In this document: one piece after another, positions 1 through 7,152 of the stretch
Layout of the letters: each line of letters begins with the position of its first letter
Numbering within the stretch: position 1 is the first letter of the stretch
NCBI GenBank assembly: GCA_965546615.1
Contig: CBEUVQ010000003.1
Coordinates: 1-64,000 of the forward strand
Source of the DNA: CBEUVQ01 sp965546615
GTDB taxonomy: Bacteria > Bacillota > Desulfotomaculia > Desulfotomaculales > Desulfohalotomaculaceae
DNA: 64,000 nt
Direction of reading: 5' to 3'
Program-made: the position numbers and the translations under genes
Notes under the pieces: model-generated
Told to the model about the DNA's origin: nothing
Database searches by the model: none
The model's input: only the letters and a program-made list of their open reading frames with translations

Positions 1-350
1 CTACCGATATGCAGCCGCAGATGATGGCGATGATGTCGGTGGCGGAAGGCACCAGCGTAATTACCGAAACAGTATTTGAAAACCGCTTTATGCATGTAAA
101 TGAACTGAAACGCATGAACGCCCGCATAAAAATCGAAGGTCACACCGCAATTGTGAAGGGTGTGCCGCAGCTAAAGGGTGCGCAGGTAAAAGCAACCGAT
201 TTAAGGGCTGCTGCCGCCTTGATTATTGCCGGTCTGGCAGCGGAAGGGCAAACCGAAGTAAGCAGCTTACAGCATCTCGACCGCGGTTACTATAGAATAG
301 AAGAAAAACTAAAAGCACTCGGCGCAGATATTACAAGAATAAAAACATAG
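1..350 (+). CDS. murA: UDP-N-acetylglucosamine 1-carboxyvinyltransferase, C-terminal part
   Basis: Partial gene entering from the left edge; the reading frame is open from base 3. MurA transfers enolpyruvate from PEP to UDP-GlcNAc, the first committed cytoplasmic step of peptidoglycan synthesis. The visible 115 residues are the end of the EPSP-synthase fold: TDMQPQ near the start corresponds to the conserved segment holding the catalytic Asp (Asp305 in E. coli), followed by ENRFMH, ATDLRA with the conserved Arg, and HIDRGY-like HLDRGY. The stop TAG lies within a degenerate palindromic repeat (see next entry). A murA copy upstream of spoIID matches the gene order known from Bacillus and Clostridia. 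Confidence 0.95.
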   Translation, partial: TDMQPQMMAMMSVAEGTSVITETVFENRFMHVNELKRMNARIKIEGHTAIVKGVPQLKGAQVKATDLRAAAALIIAGLAAEGQTEVSSLQHLDRGYYRIEEKLKALGADITRIKT

Positions 351-739
351 CGAACGCCGTTGAGCGTTCCGTAAATAAAACCATAAAACGTACCTATATA
401 AAATTATGTAGGGAACGACGCCCTCGTCGTTCCGTTAAACGAATCTCCAACAATTAAAAACACAATCTTTCACACAACGTTAAATCCAACAGTAGGGCAC
501 GGTCTTGACCGTGCCGTTTTACATTGAAAACGGAACAGCCAACACTGTTCCCTACATTTTCTAAACAATACCTTCAAATCATGTGTAGGGAACGCTGTTG
601 AGCGTTCCGTAACATATCTATAAACTACGTAGGGGGCGGTTTCCATGCCGCCCCGCCAACGAAACGTGACATTGGTGTAAACGGGCAGACACAAAACCCC
701 CACCCCACAAACGTAGGGAACGACGCCCTCGTCGTTCCG
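349..739. repeat. Palindromic repeat cluster 1 (REPIN-like)
   Basis: The gap between murA and spoIID consists mostly of short hairpins with a common frame, GTAGGG - stem - loop - stem - CCGTT. Units: 349-372 (AACGC..GCGTT stem, overlapping the murA stop), 408-436 (AACGACG/CGTCGTT), 492-555 (an inverted pair: GGCACGGTC/GACCGTGCC on +, then the AACAG-stem unit read from the - strand), 585-609 (AACGCT-type), 629-655 (GGCGG..CCGCC) and 713-739 (AACGACG). Nothing protein-coding is convincing here. Confidence 0.85.
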
Positions 740-777
740 CATAACGCTGCACCTCACATTACCACTAAATTAACTGT

Positions 778-806
778 AATAATTTTCCATACTACCGCAT
801 ATAAAT
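778..806 (+). promoter_or_regulatory. Possible sigma-E-like promoter of spoIID
   Basis: AATAATT is followed after 13 bases by CATATAAAT, about 40 bases before the spoIID start. This resembles the sigma-E pattern (ATATT-type -35, CATACAAT-type -10) expected for spoIID by homology, but the match is loose. Confidence 0.25.
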
Positions 807-844
807 ATACCTACTGATAAACCTAAAATAAGGGGTGTATTTAT

Positions 845-1825
845 ATGAAGAAAAAACGCAAACTTCGCAAACCGGCACTTGGCGCTATCCTGATTATCCT
901 GTCGCTCGCTCTGCTGATACCCCAATTGACCAACCAAACAAAACAACCCCAAATAGAACGGGAAAAACAAATCCCCCGTCACGAGGTTAAATTATACAAC
1001 CACAATACTCAAAAAATCGAAACTATTCCGATAGAAGAATACCTAATTGGCGTGGTGGCGGCGGAAATGCCCGCCAGCTTCCCCGCCGAAGCACTAAAAG
1101 CGCAGGCGGTTGCCGCCCGCACCTACATCGCCCAGCGGCTGCAGGCCGGCGGAGTAGAAAATCCGGTACATCAGGGTGCTGACATATGCAACGACCCCCG
1201 CCACGGGCAGGCCTGGTTAGACCGCGAACAAATGAAAGAACGCTGGGGCACCGCTCACTACTACCAATACTACCTAAAAATAAAATGGGCGGTGCAGAGC
1301 ACAAAAAACCAGGTGCTCACTTATAATAATCAGCTGATTACCGCCGCTTATCACGCATGCTGCGGCGGCGGGGCAACCGAAAACTCCGGTGAAGTGTGGC
1401 AGATAAGCCTGCCTTATCTAAAAAGCGTCAGCTGCCCTTATTGTGCCGATGCCGACAGAGAAAGGCAGGTTACCTACCCGCTGGACAAAGTGGCGCAGAG
1501 GCTTAATTTAAATGCCGTGCCAACCGCCGCTGACGGCAGCGGTATCATCAAAGTAATTGAAAAAACATCCACCGGCAGACCGAAAACGCTGCTGGTGGGG
1601 GAAAAAGAAATGCCCGCCGCCGCTTTCAGAGAACTGCTGGGCTTAAGATCAACCCGCTTCAATTACAAGATAGAAGGAAATAAAATAACCTTTACCACCA
1701 GCGGCTACGGCCACGGCGTCGGTATGTGCCAATACGGCGCCAAAGGCATGGCCGAGCACAAAAAAACCTACCAAGAAATACTGCAGCATTACTACCCCGG
1801 CACCAAGCTGACAATGTTGAAATAG
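845..1825 (+). CDS. spoIID: Stage II sporulation protein D (peptidoglycan lytic transglycosylase)
   Basis: 326 residues. SpoIID is a mother-cell membrane protein that cleaves glycan strands and drives septal thinning and engulfment together with SpoIIM and SpoIIP. The N-terminus (KKKRKLRK followed by a hydrophobic stretch at about residues 13-28) is a membrane anchor. The SpoIID/LytB domain is plain: EEYLIGVVAAEMP with the catalytic-type Glu, LKAQAVAARTY, a Cys-rich ACCGGG segment, and the C-terminal SGYGHGVGMCQYGA signature. The start is set by AGGGGTG at 831-837, seven bases before the ATG. In Bacillus the gene is under sigma-E. It is separated from spoIIQ here by repeats and a transposase, whereas the two are usually neighbours. 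Confidence 0.96.
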   Translation: MKKKRKLRKPALGAILIILSLALLIPQLTNQTKQPQIEREKQIPRHEVKLYNHNTQKIETIPIEEYLIGVVAAEMPASFPAEALKAQAVAARTYIAQRLQAGGVENPVHQGADICNDPRHGQAWLDREQMKERWGTAHYYQYYLKIKWAVQSTKNQVLTYNNQLITAAYHACCGGGATENSGEVWQISLPYLKSVSCPYCADADRERQVTYPLDKVAQRLNLNAVPTAADGSGIIKVIEKTSTGRPKTLLVGEKEMPAAAFRELLGLRSTRFNYKIEGNKITFTTSGYGHGVGMCQYGAKGMAEHKKTYQEILQHYYPGTKLTMLK

Positions 1826-1857
1826 ACCGACTGTGCCAAAACCGCATCCCATGAAAT

Positions 1858-2272
1858 GTAGGGCACGGTCTTGACCGTGCCGTTTAACATTGAAAACGGA
1901 ACAGCTAAGACTGTTCCCTACATTTTTTAAACAATACAACCTTGTACCTTGTGTAAGTAACGCGTAAATAAAACCGTAAAACATATCGATAAATACGTAG
2001 GGGGCGGTTTCCATGCTGCCCCGCTAACGAAACGTGATATTGATGTAAACGGGTAGGGGTGGAACCCTGCCCCTACAAAAAAACGATCAATAATGTAGGC
2101 AACGACATCCCAATCATTAAAAACACAATCTTCCGCTCAACAGCAATTTTATGAGTAGGGCACGGTCTTGACCGTGCCGTTTAATTATTGAAAACGGAAC
2201 AGTCAAGACTGTCCCTGCATTTTTTAAACAATACCTTCATACCATGTGTAGGGAACGCTCTTGAGCGTTCCG
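1858..2272. repeat. Palindromic repeat cluster 2 (REPIN-like)
   Basis: Fills the gap between spoIID and the RAYT gene. Inverted pairs at 1858-1921 (GGCACGGTC/GACCGTGCC unit then an AACAG-stem unit in reverse), 1997-2076 (GGGCGG unit then its reversed relative) and 2155-2218 (again the first pair type), plus a single AACGCTC/GAGCGTT unit at 2248-2272. The pair at 1858 and the pair at 2155 have the same arrangement, spacing and orientation, which indicates that the doublet, not the single hairpin, is what multiplies. Confidence 0.85.
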
Positions 2273-2413
2273 CAGAAGCAAATGCAGCATCAAAACACAG
2301 CTTGTTTTCATTATACGCATGCCCTACCATATGTACAATAAAAATTATAGAAGGAGTTATTTGAAAAGAAACAAATACAGATAAAAATTCCTTAATGCAG
2401 ATGAGATGGTTTT

Positions 2414-2926
2414 ATGAATAACCTGTCCAAAAGAAAACGATTGCGCTTAAAAAATTACAACTACTCACAGTCCGGTTACTATTTTATAACAATCTGCACT
2501 CACGACAGGCGCAATTTATTTGGTTCGATAGTTGATAGACGAATAAAACTGAATCATTATGGAAAAATCGTTGAACAAGATTTGTTGAAGATGCCTGAAC
2601 AGTTTATGAATGTAAAATTAGATAAATATGTGATTATGCCTAACCACCTGCATTGCATCATCGTAATTTTAAACAGCGGTTCAGACTCTCCCGCCATGTT
2701 ATCGAAAGCGGAACAGTCAAGACTGTTCCCTACCATACCTAAAATCATCGGTTTGTTTAAATCGGGCACGGCACGAAAAATACGTCAGCTGAATCGGGAT
2801 ATCATTGTTTGGCAAAAATCATACTATGATCGTGTTATTAGAAACCGATCAGAATACCTAAAAATTTGGGAATATATCGATACAAATCCATTAAAATGGG
2901 AATTGGATAAATATTATTCAGAATAG
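2414..2926 (+). CDS. REP-associated tyrosine transposase (RAYT, Y1_Tnp family)
   Basis: 170 residues, full length for a RAYT. These IS200/IS605-related HUH single-strand nucleases are thought to mobilise REP/REPIN palindromes. The N-terminal YYFITICTHDR motif, the metal-binding HUH motif MPNHLH (His78, His80) and the C-terminal WQKSYYDRVIRN with the likely nucleophile Tyr138 are all present, so the enzyme looks intact. It stands alone, has no terminal inverted repeats of its own and sits among the palindromic repeats. No strong ribosome binding site precedes the ATG. Residues about 98-107 (KAEQSRLFPT) are encoded by a copy of the palindromic repeat itself (2709-2733), where other family members have a variable loop. 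Confidence 0.92.
   Translation: MNNLSKRKRLRLKNYNYSQSGYYFITICTHDRRNLFGSIVDRRIKLNHYGKIVEQDLLKMPEQFMNVKLDKYVIMPNHLHCIIVILNSGSDSPAMLSKAEQSRLFPTIPKIIGLFKSGTARKIRQLNRDIIVWQKSYYDRVIRNRSEYLKIWEYIDTNPLKWELDKYYSE
2709..2733 (-). repeat. Palindromic repeat unit inside the RAYT coding sequence
   Basis: GGAACAGTC (2710-2718), AA, GACTGTTCC (2721-2729), then CTAC: a perfect 20-base palindrome read in frame. It is the same unit, in the same orientation, as the reversed halves of the intergenic pairs at 492-555, 1858-1921, 2155-2218 and 2975-3037. Confidence 0.9.
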
Positions 2927-2974
2927 GTATGATAAAGGGCGGCAATAAATTACAACCAAGCCATTATATCAAAT

Positions 2975-3088
2975 GTAGGGCACGGTCTTGACCGTACCGT
3001 TTAATTATTGAAAACGGAACAGTAAAACTGTTCCCTGTATTATTTCAAACAGCGTTTTCATACTATGTGTAGGGAAGCAACCCTCCCG
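2975..3088. repeat. Palindromic repeat cluster 3
   Basis: An inverted pair at 2975-3037 of the same type as those at 1858 and 2155, with small stem mismatches (GACCGTACC, AGTAAAACT), followed by a half-degraded unit GTAGGGAAGC... at about 3069. Lies between the RAYT and spoIIQ. Confidence 0.8.
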
Positions 3089-3152
3089 CCTTTCACCACA
3101 ACGGTATAATCCCCACCAAAAATGGCCACACTACAACTGAGGTGAAGATATA

Positions 3153-3791
3153 ATGTGGCCGTTTAACAACAGCTTGAAAGAACAGCTGAAAAAACAGGAT
3201 GCCTTGGAAAAATACCGCCGCTGGTTGCGAAAATGGCTGTTAGGCGGCGCAAAACTATATGCTTTAGGCGTGCTTGTTATTTTAGCCGGCGTATTTTTGG
3301 CATTGAAACTTGCCGTTTTTGCACCGGCACAACCGGCAGTTAACAAAGATAACAATGCCAAACCGTCGGTAACAGAAGAAGTAATAACAGAACCGGCAGA
3401 CAGCCCCGCACCTAAAGAACAGCCTATTGATGTCAGTCAATTAGTCATGCCGGTTAACGGAGAAATACTGGTGGATTTTAACATGCCGTACTATTCCGAA
3501 ACCTATCAGGATTACCGCTTTAACAGCGGTGTTACCCTAAACGCCGAAGGGCAAATCATTAAAGCTGCTCTGCCCGGAAAAATTATTGCAGCGGAGCTGG
3601 ATCCTTACAGCGGATTCAGCGTGGTTATCGATCATGGTCAGGGCTACCAAACCCAATACACCGGCTTAAAAAACATTCAGGTTGCGGCTGACCAGCAGGT
3701 AGAAAAAGGCGATATTTTAGGCAGCGGCGAATCCACGGTAAATTTCATCCTAACCCATAACGGGCAGCCTATCGATCCAAATAACCAATAG
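3153..3791 (+). CDS. spoIIQ: SpoIIQ-like degenerate M23 (LytM) peptidase
   Basis: 212 residues with a cytoplasmic basic N-terminus, one membrane segment (about residues 36-57) and an extracellular LytM/M23 fold (about 100-205). SpoIIQ is made in the forespore and docks with SpoIIIAH to form the channel between the two cells. The M23 scaffold is recognisable (VVIDHGQGYQTQYTGL, VEKGDILG, NGQPIDP), but the zinc ligands are gone: the HxGID position reads NSGVTL and the final HLH position reads VNF. It should therefore be a structural, non-catalytic protein. Start ATG with GAGGTG 10 bases upstream. Identity rests on this degeneration plus its position between spoIID and spoIIID. Confidence 0.85.
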   Translation: MWPFNNSLKEQLKKQDALEKYRRWLRKWLLGGAKLYALGVLVILAGVFLALKLAVFAPAQPAVNKDNNAKPSVTEEVITEPADSPAPKEQPIDVSQLVMPVNGEILVDFNMPYYSETYQDYRFNSGVTLNAEGQIIKAALPGKIIAAELDPYSGFSVVIDHGQGYQTQYTGLKNIQVAADQQVEKGDILGSGESTVNFILTHNGQPIDPNNQ

Positions 3792-3815
3792 TTGGGTGCT
3801 AAATAAGTGCCCAAC
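3791..3815 (+). terminator. Weak terminator-like hairpin after spoIIQ
   Basis: GTTGGG and CCCAAC pair across 13 bases, directly after the spoIIQ stop, followed by a T-rich but interrupted tract. Confidence 0.4.
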
Positions 3816-3883
3816 TTTGGCATTTCTTCTTCCCTCGGCACATATATATCTAATTAGTTAACAGTGCCCGGGGAGGTTAGGGG

Positions 3884-4135
3884 ATGCAGGACTACATTCA
3901 AAAACGGGTGTTAGAGATATGTGCCTACATATTGGAAACCGGGGCAACGGTACGCCAGGCAGCCCAGGTGTTTCAGGTCAGTAAAAGCACAGTACACAAA
4001 GATATGACTGAACGGTTGCCTTCTTTAAATAAACAACTGGCGCGTGAAGTAAAAAAAATTTTAGAGCTGAACAAATCCGAAAGGCATCTGCGCGGCGGTG
4101 AAGCAACCAGAAAAAAATACAAAGAACAAATGTAA
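3884..4135 (+). CDS. spoIIID: Stage III sporulation transcriptional regulator SpoIIID
   Basis: 83 residues, the usual length. SpoIIID is the mother-cell DNA-binding regulator that adjusts the sigma-E regulon and helps turn on sigK. The helix-turn-helix is at about residues 20-45 (GATVRQAAQVFQVSKSTVHKD), with the family C-terminal basic helix ending HLRGGEATRKKY. Ribosome binding site GGGGAGG lies 12 bases before the ATG. It is followed by mbl, as in Bacillus subtilis. Confidence 0.96.
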   Translation: MQDYIQKRVLEICAYILETGATVRQAAQVFQVSKSTVHKDMTERLPSLNKQLAREVKKILELNKSERHLRGGEATRKKYKEQM

Positions 4136-4239
4136 ACCATTTTTCATATATTAAGAGGAATTCTTCCCAAAAAAGTCGAATGATAGCAAGAGTTGTCCAC
4201 CGTTATTTTTCATACTGCTGTTTCATGACTGTTTGCAGT

Positions 4240-4255
4240 GTTCAATTCATTGAAC
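4240..4255. promoter_or_regulatory. 16-bp palindrome upstream of mbl
   Basis: GTTCAAT TC ATTGAAC is a perfect inverted repeat with 7-base arms in the spoIIID-mbl gap. It could be an operator; no regulator can be assigned. Confidence 0.35.
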
Positions 4256-4306
4256 CTTTGTACCAATCAGCAGTACAAGCCTAAGCGCAAACATTCATCC
4301 GTTTTA

Positions 4307-4337
4307 TGTGGAGGAAACGGTGTTGACCGTTCCGTTA
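4307..4337 (+). repeat. Single palindromic repeat unit upstream of mbl
   Basis: TGTGGAGGAAACGGT GTTG ACCGTTCCGTT keeps the family frame (variant GTGGAGG start, CCGTT end) with an AACGGT/ACCGTT stem. It lies about 50 bases before the mbl start and creates a false upstream in-frame ATG at 4308. Confidence 0.65.
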
Positions 4338-4385
4338 AACAGTGGACGAGCCCGAAAAACACACTTGGGGAGGATATACACCAAA

Positions 4386-5423
4386 ATGCTCAGATTTCTT
4401 GGTTTCACAACAGATATAGGGATAGATTTAGGCACCGCCAGCATTCTGGTATACGTTAAAGGTAAAGGAATTGTGCTGCAGGAGCCGTCGGTTGTAGCTA
4501 TCAACCGCGATACCGGTAAAATCATCGCCGTTGGCTCAGAAGCAAGAAGAATGCTCGGTCGTACGCCCGGCAACATTGTTGCCATCCGCCCGCTGCGGGA
4601 AGGTGTAATTGCCGATTACGATGTAACCGAAAAAATGATTCGCCACTTCATTAATAAAGCCAATGCCAGAAAACTCTTCTTTAAACCCCGGGTAATGGTC
4701 TGCATCCCTTCCGGCGTTACCGGGGTGGAAGAGCGGGCAGTGCGCCAGGCGGCAATGCAGGCCGGTGCAAAACAAGCCCATCTGATAGAAGAGCCGCTGG
4801 CCGCTGCCTTGGGTGCCGGGCTGGATATTTCCGAGCCCAGCGGTTCAATGGTAGTGGATGTCGGCGGCGGCACCACTGATGTAGCGGTGCTGTCACTCGG
4901 CGGCATTGTAATCAGCCGCAGCCTCAGAGTGGGCGGCGATAAATTCGACGAAGCCATTGTGCGTTACATCAGAAGAGAATTTAACCTTATGATCGGCGAG
5001 CGCACCGGAGAAGAAATAAAAATAGAAGTAGGCAGTGCGGTGCTTGATAAAGAGCTGAGCATTCAAATCCGCGGGCGCGATTTAGTAACCGGCCTGCCGA
5101 AAGCAATCACCGTTACCACCGCTCAAGTGTACGAAGCAATTTCCGAGCCGCTGGAGGCGGTGGTAGGTGCGGTAAAAGAAGTGCTGGAGCAAACCCCGCC
5201 GGAGCTGGCTTCCGATATCGTAAACAAAGGTATCGTAATGACCGGCGGCGGCGCACTTTTAAATAACTTCGACCGCTTAATCAGCGAAGAAACCGGCCTG
5301 CCGGTATACGTGGCGGAAGACGCCATCAGCTGCGTTGCACTGGGTACCGGCAAAGCGCTGGCCATGATGAACGTACTGCCCACGCCGAAAAGTAAAAAGC
5401 TGTTTAAAAAGGTAATGGGATAG
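4386..5423 (+). CDS. mbl: MreB/Mbl-family cell-shape actin
   Basis: 345 residues. This membrane-associated actin homologue polymerises under the membrane and organises lateral wall synthesis. Actin-fold signatures: DIGIDLGTAS (phosphate 1), VDVGGGTTDVAVLS (phosphate 2), EEPLAAALGAGL (connect 1) and GIVMTGGGALL (adenosine site). The start chosen is the ATG at 4386 (MLRFLGFTTD), 12 bases after GGGGAGG (4367-4373). The longer in-frame ORF from 4308 begins inside a palindromic repeat and adds 26 residues foreign to the family. Position after spoIIID points to the Mbl paralog. Confidence 0.94.
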   Translation: MLRFLGFTTDIGIDLGTASILVYVKGKGIVLQEPSVVAINRDTGKIIAVGSEARRMLGRTPGNIVAIRPLREGVIADYDVTEKMIRHFINKANARKLFFKPRVMVCIPSGVTGVEERAVRQAAMQAGAKQAHLIEEPLAAALGAGLDISEPSGSMVVDVGGGTTDVAVLSLGGIVISRSLRVGGDKFDEAIVRYIRREFNLMIGERTGEEIKIEVGSAVLDKELSIQIRGRDLVTGLPKAITVTTAQVYEAISEPLEAVVGAVKEVLEQTPPELASDIVNKGIVMTGGGALLNNFDRLISEETGLPVYVAEDAISCVALGTGKALAMMNVLPTPKSKKLFKKVMG

Positions 5424-5455
5424 GAAGACTGACGAATACCGACACCAATAAAAAT

Positions 5456-5501
5456 GGGGCGGCTGCACAATGAACCGGTTGGTTGTTGTGCAAACAGCCC
5501 C
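5456..5501. terminator. Probable terminator hairpin between mbl and the convergent gene
   Basis: GGGGC-GG-CTGCACAA pairs with TTGTGCA-AA-CAGCCCC around a 15-base loop. There is no strong T-run, so it may act weakly for both convergent transcripts. Confidence 0.45.
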
Positions 5502-5565
5502 TATTAGTTTGTGTTTTACTTTTCGCAGGGGTACAGGACAATACGCACTGCAGGCCGTAAATGCT

Positions 5566-6633
5566 TTATTTTACAGTGTCTTCTTCTACATTATAAAAAT
5601 ACAACCCCAACCCCCGGTTTCGCTTATCTTTAAAGGTAGTGTTTACTTTTTCTAAACTGATATTGGCATTTTCAAAATCGTCCACAACAGTTTGGCTGAT
5701 TTCTTTCACGGCCTGTTTGGTTTCCCTGGTAGATAACTTATCCCAGTCAAATTGGGCATTGCTTTCTACCGCGCTCAGCACTACATCCACAGTATCGTAG
5801 TCACTGCGGTAATTTACTGATGTAACGATGAAATTTATTCCCTGCACATAGAAATGCTTGCCGACATATTCTTTTTCTACAGTTAATTTGGTTTTCACTG
5901 CCACGCCGGTGCGGTAATTGCCGTCATAAAATCTGGTTTTTAACTTTTCATCTCCGTCTTTTTCAAATTCAATAATGGCATCTTTATTTTCCTCTCGTAT
6001 AATTCTGCCTTTTACTTCTGTATCTTCGTCATATGCTTTTTGCACATCTTCGGCAACTTCAGCCAGCCAGACGCTCACTTCTTGATCTGTCAGCGCACTC
6101 CACGCCTCAATGTTCTCTGACAGCTCCAAGGTAATATCTAAGCTAACTTCTCTTTTATCACCCTCTACCGCAAATTCCTTAAAATAAACACCTTTTAAAA
6201 TACCGTGCCTTTCAAGCAGTAAGTTGGCAAAGGCGGTGTCTTCATCAATTTCTGCTGCGGCGGTGTCTTTTGCTGCTTCGTTGCTGTTATCAATTTCATT
6301 ACTTTTATCTTCTTTTATTCCCGTTGTACTGCTGTCAAGTGCAGCTTCTTCAGACGGTTTACTGTCTTTGGTGGTAATAATCACCTGATTATTTTTCCCA
6401 TCCCAATCAACCTGAGCATCCAGCGCTCCGCTTACAACCCTTAGCGGCACATAAGTAACCCCATTAATTACAAAAGGCTCTTCCGAGGTATTAATTACTT
6501 TGCCGTCTACCACTATTTTTATATTATTGTAGGTAGCGGTAACGTTTTTGCTGCCGGTGAAAGCAAAAGTGGGCCCGATAAAGCTGGTAACCAAAAACAG
6601 CGAAGCCAGTGTGAAAAGCAGTTTTTTAAACAT
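5566..6633 (-). CDS. Secreted protein with copper-amine-oxidase-N (stalk) domain
   Basis: 355 residues; the only sizeable gene on the - strand. It has a Sec signal peptide (MFKKLLFTLASLFLV, cleavage likely after TFA) and a copper-amine-oxidase-N/stalk domain at about residues 30-90 (IVVDGKVINT, INGVTYVPLRVVSGALDAQVDWD, VIITT). An acidic S/E/D-rich linker follows (about 90-140), then about 210 residues of mixed alpha/beta that I do not recognise. Ribosome binding site GGGAGG lies 9 bases before the ATG, and TATAAT on the - strand at 6693-6698 is a likely -10. Stalk domains are common in extracellular clostridial proteins and do not imply an oxidase. It is divergent from the S-layer-like gene at 7153. 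Confidence 0.85.
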   Translation of the reverse strand: MFKKLLFTLASLFLVTSFIGPTFAFTGSKNVTATYNNIKIVVDGKVINTSEEPFVINGVTYVPLRVVSGALDAQVDWDGKNNQVIITTKDSKPSEEAALDSSTTGIKEDKSNEIDNSNEAAKDTAAAEIDEDTAFANLLLERHGILKGVYFKEFAVEGDKREVSLDITLELSENIEAWSALTDQEVSVWLAEVAEDVQKAYDEDTEVKGRIIREENKDAIIEFEKDGDEKLKTRFYDGNYRTGVAVKTKLTVEKEYVGKHFYVQGINFIVTSVNYRSDYDTVDVVLSAVESNAQFDWDKLSTRETKQAVKEISQTVVDDFENANISLEKVNTTFKDKRNRGLGLYFYNVEEDTVK

Positions 6634-6922
6634 AAAATATCCTCCCGTTTTAGTTCTTAGCGTGTTTCCAAAGCACGCCTTATTTAGAAGATATTATAAA
6701 GCATTGCCTGTATAATACGTAACCCCTAAAATTTTTTAAAAAAAGCGGAACAAAAACAAAACCTGCTGCGTCTAAGTTTCATGTAAGGCAAATTTGATTT
6801 TGCCTTTACAAAAAATATTTAATCTCTGGGAACTTTTTAGTTTTTTAATCGTCTAACTAAATGTATCGGCAATTAAGAAGGATTTTTGCTAACTTTGTAG
6901 AAAAAGAATTATTCTAGGAGCT
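6634..6922. promoter_or_regulatory. Divergent promoter region
   Basis: AT-rich, non-coding. On the - strand TATAAT (6693-6698) fits the gene at 5566-6633. On the + strand TTGCTA (about 6887) and TATTCT (about 6911) with an 18-base spacer could start the structured leader of the next gene. No repeat units occur here. Confidence 0.4.
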
Positions 6923-7117
6923 GGTGCCTTGTGGCTAACTAACAGCCATTCCGAAGAATGATTTAACAAGTGGCAAAAATCTAGGCACCTTTCAAATAAG
7001 ATTGGAAAGGGGGGATGACGAACCAAACACCGGAATGGTTCGTCCGAACTAACCAACCAATAACTTGGTGAACTACATAATAGTTCCCAACCGGTAGGGT
7101 AAAAATCCCGAGCCCGG
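6923..7117 (+). ncRNA. Structured 5' leader of the S-layer-like gene (unassigned cis-RNA)
   Basis: A run of nested and consecutive perfect hairpins. A closing stem GGTGCCT (6923-6929)/AGGCACC (6983-6989) encloses TGGCT (6932-6936)/AGCCA (6944-6948) and CATTC-CGAA-GAATG (6947-6960; the two inner stems share two bases). Then come GACGAACCA (7017-7025)/TGGTTCGTC (7036-7044), TTGG-T-GAACTA (7065-7075)/TAGTTC-CCAA (7081-7090), and CCGG..GGG (7091-7099)/CCC..CCGG (7107-7117). The last stem ends about 20 bases before the ribosome binding site. No terminator-type T-run follows, so a role in mRNA stability or translation is more likely than attenuation. I could not match it to a known riboswitch class. 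Confidence 0.6.
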
Positions 7118-7152
7118 AAAAGAAATTTCTAACATAATAGGAGGGAAATATT

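Noticed and set aside
349..741. CRISPR-like array suggested by repeated hairpins
   Set aside because: Units differ in stem, orientation and spacing, there are no uniform spacers, no leader and no cas genes nearby; the RAYT/REPIN explanation fits better.
2347..2384. Mini-ORF TTG + 7 codons behind AAGGAG upstream of the RAYT
   Set aside because: Eight codons only, and nothing shows it is translated or regulates the RAYT.
2414..2926. Complete IS200/IS605 element around the RAYT
   Set aside because: No tnpB, no element ends that could be paired with a second copy, and the flanks are the REPIN-like repeats; it behaves as a domesticated single-copy RAYT.
4308..4385. Longer N-terminus of Mbl from the upstream ATG
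   Set aside because: The extension is encoded by a palindromic repeat, has no family similarity, and a good ribosome binding site precedes the ATG at 4386.
5470..5655. Possible 61-codon ORF on the + strand
   Set aside because: It starts inside the terminator hairpin loop, overlaps the real - strand gene end, and has no ribosome binding site or recognisable sequence.
6923..7117. Assignment of the leader to c-di-GMP, cobalamin or M-box riboswitches
   Set aside because: Some short motifs resemble pieces of c-di-GMP-I (CCGGTAGG) but the required conserved core and order are missing.
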